A DNA stretch of 64,000 nucleotides from Mytilus californianus (lineage: Eukaryota > Mollusca > Bivalvia > Mytilida > Mytilidae): the NCBI RefSeq assembly GCF_021869535.1, contig NW_026262593.1, forward strand, positions 59,604,318 through 59,668,317, read 5' to 3'. Under the pieces are notes generated by a model. That model searched no databases and was not told where the DNA came from. It saw only the letters and a program-made list of their open reading frames with translations. Positions 63,301 through 64,000 of this stretch are shown piece after piece; position 1 is the first letter of the stretch; every line of letters begins with the position of its first letter. The translations under genes were made by a program, and so were the position numbers.

Positions 63301-63485
63301 ACTGGAAACCATGGAAGATATATGTTTCCATCCAGAAAAATATCCTGTGTCATTTTATACTGGAAATCTGTATAACAGAGTAATGTTAGCTCTAGGATCT
63401 GCTGCAAGAAAGTTGTATAGTAGTGGTGAACAAGAGAAAGCAAAAGACATATCATCCAAAGTCAATAATTTATTAGGAATACATG
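17163..63485 (+). CDS. Large lipid transfer protein (Vitellogenin_N family), 5' thirteen exons
   Basis: Spliced gene; exons 17163-17330, 17703-17793, 18132-18165, 45909-46038, 47486-47555, 51205-51311, 52127-52209, 55029-55090, 57043-57164, 60328-60418, 61643-61754, 62431-62599 and 63296-63485. Every junction has AG/GT borders and the phases join without a stop, giving about 476 residues open at the right edge. The product starts with a signal peptide. The beta-barrel follows, with a motif like FSFQ-x-NGQI (99-109) and a KKGLAALL helix (125-132), the usual signature of the LLT module. From about residue 290 it is helical, with the family phrases LDAYGTLESG (369-378) and NLYNRVMLALG. Members bind and carry lipid in the secretory pathway, haemolymph or yolk. 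I cannot tell apolipophorin/apoB, vitellogenin and MTP apart, because the C-terminal domains are outside the window. The third intron (18166-45908) is 27.7 kb. Gene structure is inferred from splice sites and phase; the family call rests on recognised motifs. Confidence 0.82.
17703..17793 (+). CDS. Exon 2 of lipid transfer protein
   Basis: Thirty codons plus one base between an AG acceptor and a GTAACT donor. It reads ISYAVVEIAPEYQEILLKVY and so on, an alternating hydrophobic beta-strand pattern typical of the LLT N-terminal barrel. The leftover G joins AC of exon 3 to give Asp87. Confidence 0.75.
18132..18165 (+). CDS. Exon 3, 34-base micro-exon
   Basis: A very short exon (2 + 30 + 2 bases) reading TVNNNMDLSK. 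It lies between TTTCAG and GTAAGT. Its last two bases (TG) join the first base (G) of exon 4 across a 27.7 kb intron to make Trp98. The phase fits on both sides, which is the main support for such a small exon. Confidence 0.7.
18876..18954 (+). mobile_element. Inverted second fragment of the same 3' region
   Basis: The plus strand reads ACATGAACAACATGACAGGT and CTAACCCTTCCGGAGCAC, the complement of sequence at 19160-19215. It faces the neighbouring minus-strand copy. Confidence 0.65.
18955..19286 (-). mobile_element. 3' untranslated part of the YIDD-type retroelement
   Basis: Continues the element at 19287: an overlapping open phrase MGATCVAGSAYPSGAPEITP at 19206 and then FWWGSCC. The same phrase occurs in the other copies, so the region is conserved as part of the element although it lies after the RT stop. 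Confidence 0.7.
19287..20000 (-). mobile_element. YIDD-type reverse transcriptase, longest copy (Penelope-like?), 5' truncated
   Basis: An open frame of 224 codons (19961-19287). Motif B reads QTVGIKMGTN at 20-29 and motif C reads FRYIDDVLSLNN at 66-77; the catalytic Asp pair is at 70-71. After that come ASYLDLHLEID and the conserved C-terminus YGRHHELVDRYGITVSQM. Frame-compatible sequence continues upstream to about 20000. The element then stops abruptly against a plus-strand tail of the same family. There is no endonuclease domain in the window. The lineage (Penelope-like versus another YIDD retroelement) is inference; the RT assignment is firm. It lies in intron 3 of the lipid-transfer gene, antisense to it. 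Confidence 0.8.
20030..20112 (+). mobile_element. Plus-strand tail fragment of the same retroelement
   Basis: GCCATAGCGTTGTCAGTTTT, CGACTAATGAGTGTTGAATA and CAACTTTCTTTTG match the tail at 5760-5830. It abuts the 5' truncation point of the minus-strand element. Confidence 0.6.
20370..20415 (+). repeat. Solo arm of the foldback family at 44306
   Basis: TTGAAGATTTACGGACACCA resembles the arm TTGAAGATTTGCGGACATCC of 44306-44473, with CTATGGTGCCGTCGC after it. Confidence 0.45.
20457..20790 (+). repeat. Interspersed repeat with GAACAGCGGTATACTACTGT
   Basis: TGTGTGTTACATTTTAATGT, TTTCCCTCAGTTTTAGTTTG and GAACAGCGGTATACTACTGT mark a repeat that I remember as abundant in mussels. Two overlapping frames are open but neither resembles a protein. 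Confidence 0.6.
22800..23300. other. Unrecognised 500-base block with mixed open frames
   Basis: The base composition is less AT-rich than its surroundings and several 60-100 codon frames overlap on both strands. None resembles a known family or has clean splice sites. It may be a decayed mobile element or a retrocopy. Confidence 0.3.
24990..25240 (+). repeat. Interspersed repeat, CACCGTACGGTCTTCAACAA family
   Basis: GGCCGATGAGACAAATCTCA, CCACCGTACGGTCTTCAACA and ATGAGCAAAATCCGTAC are features I recall from common mussel repeats. No coding. Confidence 0.6.
27074..27215 (+). repeat. Interspersed repeat, CCTGTACCATGTCAAGAATA module
   Basis: Second copy of the module at 14521-14660; ends CTTGGAGTTCGGTATTTTTG. 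Confidence 0.6.
29760..29850 (-). repeat. Same AAACGCGCG family, antisense fragment
   Basis: AGGTGATATCCTCGGGAG is the reverse complement of the CCCGAGGATATCACC motif of 12400. Diverged. Confidence 0.45.
30270..30362 (+). repeat. Same AAACGCGCG family, worn copy
   Basis: AATGCTCTTCAATCTC, TTTTGATTCAAGCCCACTGA and GACAATACGCTCGTC parallel 12230-12320. It directly precedes the decayed LINE. Confidence 0.5.
30551..30805 (+). repeat. SINE-like repeat, GGTTTTACACTAGT family, 5' truncated, inside the LINE
   Basis: Begins GTTGTCGTTTGTTGGTGACC and includes GTGAGCCAAGGCTCCGTG. It ends with GTTGTCTCATTGGCACTCAT and CCACATCTTCTTAT. LINE coding sequence resumes after it. Confidence 0.75.
32549..32958 (+). 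repeat. GGTTTTACACTAGT family, copy A, 3' part deleted
   Basis: Starts AGCATATTGTTATTC within the LINE and proceeds like copy B until GAATGGTTTTAC, where it breaks off into the 255-base block at 32959. Nearly identical to copy B over its length. Confidence 0.8.
32959..33213 (+). repeat. 255-base block X, copy 1
   Basis: Starts ACAGGACATTTATCAAATAA and ends AATCTTCAACTGACA. Differs from copy 2 (35186-35441) at about two positions, so the two are very young or exchanged by gene conversion. No coding. Confidence 0.85.
33214..33778 (+). repeat. GGTTTTACACTAGT family, copy B, full length
   Basis: Starts AGCATATTGTTATTC, contains CTAAGTCAGGAATCTGATG and AGCCAAGGCTCCGTATTG, and ends CTCATACTACATCTTCTTAT. 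LINE C-terminal coding follows. Confidence 0.8.
34560..35185 (+). repeat. Tandem-core repeat, AGGGGTATAAAGG-head family
   Basis: Head AGGGGTATAAAGGAATCCCCT (5-base stem), then TGTCCGTCC. A perfect 22-base palindrome lies at 34626-34647. At least four units of about 120-140 bases carry CAAACTTGGTATG and ACTTACCAAAATCAGGTCAT. No right end seen: block X cuts in. Confidence 0.75.
35186..35441 (+). repeat. 255-base block X, copy 2
   Basis: Near-identical to 32959-33213; one extra T in the T-run and G for A in the middle. It directly follows the tandem repeats of 34560-35185. Confidence 0.85.
35623..36966 (+). repeat. Tandem-core repeat, AGGCTCCAAGGAGCCT-head family
   Basis: The head palindrome at 35627-35642 is perfect. 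The core unit of about 500 bp is repeated about 2.4 times (TTTCAGAGATATAAG at 35712, 36209 and 36720). The right end has GGACGACGACGCC and a strong hairpin (36934-36964) with arms AGCTCAC-x-TGGCCC and GGGCCA-x-GTGAGCT. Internal open frames repeat with the units and are not genes. Confidence 0.85.
36967..39025. other. Intron 3, no gene seen
   Basis: AT-rich sequence with only the small inverted repeat at 38205. The stretches 40463-41515, 43079-43654 and 44474-45109 are similar: no gene seen. Confidence 0.5.
38205..38330. repeat. Inverted repeat, GGATATCGCTTGAT arms
   Basis: Perfect 14-base arms at 38205-38218 and 38317-38330 around about 100 AT-rich bases. Confidence 0.65.
39026..40462. mobile_element. 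Inverted-repeat element with long arms, split by a piggyBac-like insert
   Basis: The left arm starts TTAAGGTTCATCA (39026) and the right arm ends TGATGAACCTTAA (40462). Homology runs about 90 bases inward on both sides, including GAGTACAGACAAAC and AAAGTTTTAAGGCATGGC once the insertion is discounted. No coding recognised. Another arm-like word, TTAAGGTTCATCATAAC, occurs at 40780. Confidence 0.75.
39123..39984 (-). mobile_element. piggyBac-like non-autonomous element, TTAA target duplication
   Basis: Ends CCCTTTCAACGCTA on the left and TAGCGTTGAAAGGG on the right, perfectly inverted for 14 bases. They are flanked by TTAA at 39119-39122 and 39985-39988. CCC ends plus TTAA are the piggyBac signature. 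The empty site can be seen in the other arm of the host element. A 25-codon minus frame (39736-39659) reading MAEIEKDAVNMEIFQHFYGE and ending in Asp/Glu might be the leftover acidic start of a transposase; that is weak. Total 862 bases, too short for a full transposase. Confidence 0.85.
41516..41670 (+). repeat. SINE-like repeat, GGGGCCAGCTGAAGGATGCC family
   Basis: GGGGCCAGCTGAAGGATGCC, CTCCGGGTGCGGGAATTTCT and TTGACACATTCCCCATTTCC. I recall this as a frequent bivalve interspersed repeat. No coding. Confidence 0.7.
41697..42126 (+). repeat. GGTTTTACACTAGT family, copy C
   Basis: Aligns with copy B from GTGTTAATATGTC to the CCACATCTTCTTATATCTAT end; 5' truncated. It starts about 30 bases after another repeat (41516-41668). 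Confidence 0.75.
42425..43078 (+). repeat. Tandem-core repeat, TGTCTTGCC-head family, copy 2
   Basis: The imperfect head palindrome 42426-42457 runs from TGTCTTGCCTTGAC to GTCAAAAAGCGAGACA. GGCAACGACGGCG follows, then three to four units of about 160-175 bases and the end GCGAGACATATCTCTGTG (43051-43068). The end repeats GCGAGACA from the head. Confidence 0.8.
43655..44072 (+). repeat. Tandem-core repeat, TATACCCCC-head family
   Basis: Head palindrome 43655-43685 (TATACCCCCGC...GTGGGGGTATA), then CTGT/GTCC simple repeats (43694-43740). Two units of about 165-170 bases follow (GGAACTACGATACAAGG at 43772 and GGAACTACAATACAAGG at 43939). The end is GCGGGGGTATCATCAGTGAG, which repeats the head's right half. 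Confidence 0.85.
44306..44473. repeat. Foldback element, AGAGATAACT ends
   Basis: Left end AGAGATAACTGTATTGTATT, right end AATACAATAAAGTTATCTCT. The arms pair over about 45-50 bases (TTGAAGATTTGCGGACATCC is present in both). The loop is about 70 bases. Confidence 0.8.
45110..45330 (+). repeat. Fragment of a core sequence related to the GACCGCAAA-head family
   Basis: TTGGAGTTAACTTCCCTTGT, GTAGTTGAAGTAACTACAAC and AATCTTTACCCTTCAGTG are words I associate with interiors of the family at 57222. This link is from memory and not shown by another copy in the window. Confidence 0.35.
45909..46038 (+). CDS. Exon 4 of lipid transfer protein
   Basis: Forty-three codons after a long pyrimidine tract ending in CTTTCAG. 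It contains FSFQIKPNGQILRVYHPPED and KKGLAALLSAKL. These match the LLT-family pattern of a strand, an NG turn, an acidic proline loop and then a Lys-(Lys/Arg)-Gly-(Leu/Ile) helix. It is the most diagnostic exon of the N-terminal barrel. Confidence 0.85.
46160..46260 (+). repeat. Worn head of a related TACCCC...GGGGATA repeat
   Basis: TTGTACCCCTGCTTACTAAA then ATGGGGATACATACAC resembles the head at 43655, with TTTTACCTCTTATAGGTTCC after it. It lies in intron 4. The rest of 46260-46908 shows nothing clear. Confidence 0.35.
46909..47455 (+). mobile_element. Possible non-autonomous Helitron
   Basis: Begins TCTATACTACTAAAATAACG after an A and ends GGTGTGTTCTAG before a T. That fits Helitron rules: 5' TC, 3' CTAG, insertion between A and T. 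GTCCCGGG upstream of the end could form only a small hairpin. No Rep/helicase coding. It lies in intron 4. Confidence 0.4.
47486..47555 (+). CDS. Exon 5 of lipid transfer protein
   Basis: Twenty-three codons plus G, starting LSSGVVNIGSGQWKYQTEE. The LSSG start resembles the equivalent place in MTP. Acceptor TTACAG; donor GTGAGC. The split Gly165 joins exon 6. Confidence 0.8.
47733..49657 (+). repeat. Tandem-core repeat, CCCGTTTACGGG-head family, with nested insertion
   Basis: Head CCCGTTTACGGG at 47738-47749, then GTCTGTCCGTC. After the nested element (47790-48967), GTCC repeats resume and four units of about 160 bases follow (GGACAATAACTCAAAA near 48998, 49154 and 49479; a worn one at 49318). 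The end is GACGGGCGTTTCATGCGCTC then ATGGCGCAGC, which repeats half the head and may form a small hairpin. Confidence 0.8.
47790..48967. mobile_element. 1.18 kb inverted-end element nested in the CCCGT-head repeat
   Basis: Ends CAGGGATCTCCATG and CATGGAGATCCCTG are perfect complements (14 bases). CCATCC flanks both sides and may be the target duplication, although the site is itself a CCATC-like repeat. CAGGG ends recall hAT elements, but no 8-base duplication is clear. Near the left end are 20-base repeats (CCATCGTTAAA/CCATCGTCAAATGATC, 47826-47905). No transposase seen. Confidence 0.75.
49842..50745 (+). repeat. Palindrome-headed repeat, GACCGCAAA family, copy 1
   Basis: The head 49842-49873 is a 32-base palindrome with one mismatched pair (TATACGACCGCAAAT...TTTGCGATCGTATA). 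CGTCGTCGTC-type simple sequence comes next, then two diverged units with CACAAAAGGAAGGTTGGGAT and CACAAAGGGATGGTTAGGAT. The end is CTCTGCGGTTGTATCCAGCT then GGCGAAGC. It lies in intron 5. Confidence 0.85.
51205..51311 (+). CDS. Exon 6 of lipid transfer protein
   Basis: Two bases plus 35 codons, VHSAKYMVKETANGTEFKKI onward, ending in phase 0 at GTAATT. The strand-turn-strand pattern followed by KIK-x-C is usual for this part of the barrel. Confidence 0.8.
51452..51481 (+). repeat. Poly-C tract, about 30 bases
   Basis: A homopolymer of C in intron 6. Its length is unreliable in any assembly. Confidence 0.9.
52127..52209 (+). CDS. Exon 7 of lipid transfer protein
   Basis: Twenty-seven codons plus GA, TLLYHKELGIVHKVLIEDNF onward. 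Acceptor TTATAG; donor GTAAGT. A strand ending in IEDNF is seen in other family members. The downstream intron begins with repeats within 60 bases. Confidence 0.8.
52260..52940 (-). repeat. Inverted, partial copy of the AGGCTCC-head family
   Basis: On the plus strand TGGCCCAAAGGGCCA then GGCTCATCACTTGGCATC is the complement of the terminal hairpin at 36930-36964. The element is interrupted by the 360-base insertion at 52465-52824. It lies in intron 7 of the lipid-transfer gene. Confidence 0.65.
52465..52824. mobile_element. 360-base MITE with 18-base perfect inverted ends
   Basis: Left end TTAAGGATGTACTTAGGT; right end ACCTAAGTACATCCTTAA; perfect complements. If the outer TTAA on both sides is the target duplication, the inverted repeats start GGATGTAC. 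No transposase inside. I recall very similar sequence as a common bivalve MITE. Confidence 0.85.
52941..55028. other. Intron 7, unrecognised sequence
   Basis: Contains overlapping frames at 53709-54062 on both strands around GC-rich GCGCCACGCGGGCGC (53902-53916) and a 58-codon minus frame near 53330-53500. Neither resembles a protein I know. Introns 8 (55091-56261), 9 (59848-60327), 10 (60889-61642), 11, 12 and 13 otherwise show nothing. Confidence 0.4.
55029..55090 (+). CDS. Exon 8 of lipid transfer protein
   Basis: A short exon (1 + 60 + 1 bases): FDPYKNMRKVKPVNQFSDKT. The acceptor pyrimidine tract is weak, but phase continuity (Glu228 and Lys249 both split codons) and the GTAAGT donor support it. 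Confidence 0.72.
56262..56510 (+). mobile_element. tRNA-related SINE with ATCA-type tail
   Basis: GAATTCGAATC (56309-56319) resembles a tRNA promoter B box within GAGGTTGTGAATTCGAATCC. Then come a conserved core CTAGCTTCCTCCACCAATAA and GTGGCATTAAACACC, and a tail ACCAATCAATCAATCTATC. The layout (tRNA-like head, core, short simple tail) matches bivalve tRNA-derived SINEs. The A box is worn. It lies in intron 8. Confidence 0.7.
56575..56770 (-). mobile_element. Worn antisense tail of the same retroelement
   Basis: The plus strand shows ACAAAACACTACAGAGAAAA, CAAAAACAAGAAGTGAAATC and GAGTAAGCATTTCCTGTTTC, an eroded complement of the 3' region (compare 19080-19200). A similar worn piece is at 13470-13610. 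Confidence 0.4.
57043..57164 (+). CDS. Exon 9 of lipid transfer protein
   Basis: Two bases plus forty codons, FPEMTVLSKGELHFLTRQPV to SSIHVDK. Acceptor TTTCAG; donor GTATGT. A palindrome-headed repeat starts only 58 bases downstream. Confidence 0.8.
57266..57316 (+). repeat. CGT trinucleotide microsatellite
   Basis: An uninterrupted GTC/CGT run broken once by CGGCGTCG. Its reverse frame reads polythreonine, an artefact of the repeat. Confidence 0.9.
58262..59660 (+). repeat. Minisatellite array with higher-order units
   Basis: About ten units of 120-138 bases; GGTTCTTTGATAT recurs near 58410, 58543, 58679, 58816, 58942, 59078, 59214, 59340, 59476 and 59600. Two alternating types exist (TGCTGAATCTAACCATG and TTCCAAATCTAACCGTG). 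The block 59079-59338 is repeated almost unchanged at 59340-59598, a two-unit higher-order copy of about 260 bases. Confidence 0.9.
60328..60418 (+). CDS. Exon 10, start of helical part
   Basis: Thirty codons plus G, beginning YQLKKPKVDVHEKKQEISDN and ending IKNEPAG. Acceptor GTTTTAG; donor GTACAT. This is about where the family changes from barrel to alpha-helical repeats. Confidence 0.78.
60525..60888 (+). repeat. Palindrome-headed repeat, CCTGCAACA family
   Basis: Head CCTGCAACATTTTGTTGTAG (60530-60550, one mismatch), then GGCGGCAGAGGCATC. The right end AAGACATATCTCTGTGTCAA is almost the same as that of the TGTCTTGCC-head family. It lies in intron 10. Confidence 0.7.
61643..61754 (+). CDS. 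Exon 11, helical
   Basis: Thirty-six codons with split ends, SPMVNECFLKILNILKILPD onward, an amphipathic helix pair. Acceptor TTGTAG; donor GTAAGA. Confidence 0.78.
62431..62599 (+). CDS. Exon 12, helical, LDAYGTLESG motif
   Basis: One base plus 56 codons. MLDAYGTLESGQEIIGRMIF followed by PYPDPDLIVKYMIH and DRPPHP is a strong match to the helical repeats of LLT proteins (LDA-x-G, a helix, then a Pro-rich turn). Donor GTGAGT. Confidence 0.87.
63296..63485 (+). CDS. Exon 13, helical; gene continues past the window
   Basis: Sixty-three codons plus G, IILETMEDICFHPEKYP then NLYNRVMLALGSAARKLY. The G-x-LYNR-x-x-LALG phrase is the family's conserved helix. Donor GTTAGT. No in-frame stop, so more exons follow beyond 64000. 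Confidence 0.85.
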
Positions 63486-64000
63486 GTTAGTAAAATGTAT
63501 GTATTAAATTGAAGTTGAAGTAAATGATATCAGGTAATCAGATTTATTTGATGTTTTATTTTTCATTGTATCATTTGGAATGTGTAAGACATAAGGATAG
63601 GCTATTTCTTGAATCATGTCTTTCACCAAAAATGATCGTCAATTTCGCATGCCTTTATGACGTCATTTACCAGATAGAAGGCGCCCCTGTATCCCTGCAC
63701 TATTAAAGTTTCAAGCACTTTCAGAATTGTTATTCTGCAGGTCTAGAAATAATTTCTGTTCCGTAAGTACGTAATCTTAATTCCCGTATGACTGAAGGGA
63801 GGGTGACCAACTTATTAGATTTTAACTTGCTAAAAATATTTTGTACAATATAAAATCAAACTTTTTCACCCGTTCGCTAATCATGTGTTGGAAGTGACGA
63901 TGCCTACATTTTGGTCATGTAGTGATGGAAGTCACATGACAGATTCATCTAACTACCGTATCCCGGAACTGGCATATTCTTCCATAAAAACATACACAGG

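Overview
The window is eukaryotic and most probably comes from a bivalve mollusc of the mussel type (Mytilus or a close relative). The base composition is AT-rich. Genes are split into short exons by long introns with GT-AG borders. The non-coding sequence is packed with interspersed repeats that I associate from memory with mussel genomes; I could not search a database. There is no bacterial-style operon, and I see no functional tRNA, no rRNA and no CRISPR array.

Two host genes can be built exon by exon with consistent reading phase, and they lie head to head. On the minus strand, four exons (9216 down to 4273) encode a short hydrophobic leader, a cysteine-patterned EMI domain and an EGF-like module, so probably a secreted or cell-surface EMI/EGF protein of the MEGF/PEAR type. 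Its 3' end was not found with confidence. On the plus strand, thirteen exons (17163 to 63485, running off the right edge) encode the first 476 or so residues of a large lipid transfer protein: signal peptide, N-terminal beta-barrel and start of the alpha-helical part of the Vitellogenin_N/LLT module (the family of vitellogenin, apolipophorin/apoB and MTP). Its third intron is 27.7 kb and holds most of the mobile DNA in the window.

Layout: 0.2-1.1 kb, a tandem-core repeat; 1.85-2.2 kb, palindromes; 4.3-9.2 kb, EMI/EGF gene; 9.5-16.8 kb, intergenic with reverse-transcriptase fragments and a widely spaced inverted repeat; 17.2-18.2 kb, exons 1-3 of the lipid-transfer gene; 18.2-45.9 kb, giant intron with a YIDD-type retroelement (18.9-20.0), a decayed LINE (30.4-34.5) with insertions, tandem-core repeats, and a TTAA-flanked piggyBac-like element inside an inverted-repeat element (39.0-40.5); 45.9-63.5 kb, exons 4-13 with repeats in the introns.

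The most interesting non-gene pattern is architectural. At least six otherwise unlike repeat families (heads at 42426, 43655, 47735, 49842/57222, 35627 and 60530, with a weaker seventh at 34560) share one plan: a short palindrome at the left end, then usually a GTC/GTCC/GGC-rich simple repeat, a core usually in tandem copies of about 120-510 bp, and a right end that often repeats half of the head palindrome or folds into a hairpin. This looks like a class of non-autonomous elements, possibly related to Helentron-associated or pearl-like elements. A second layer is a set of clean insertion, duplication and deletion events whose history can be read from the sequence.
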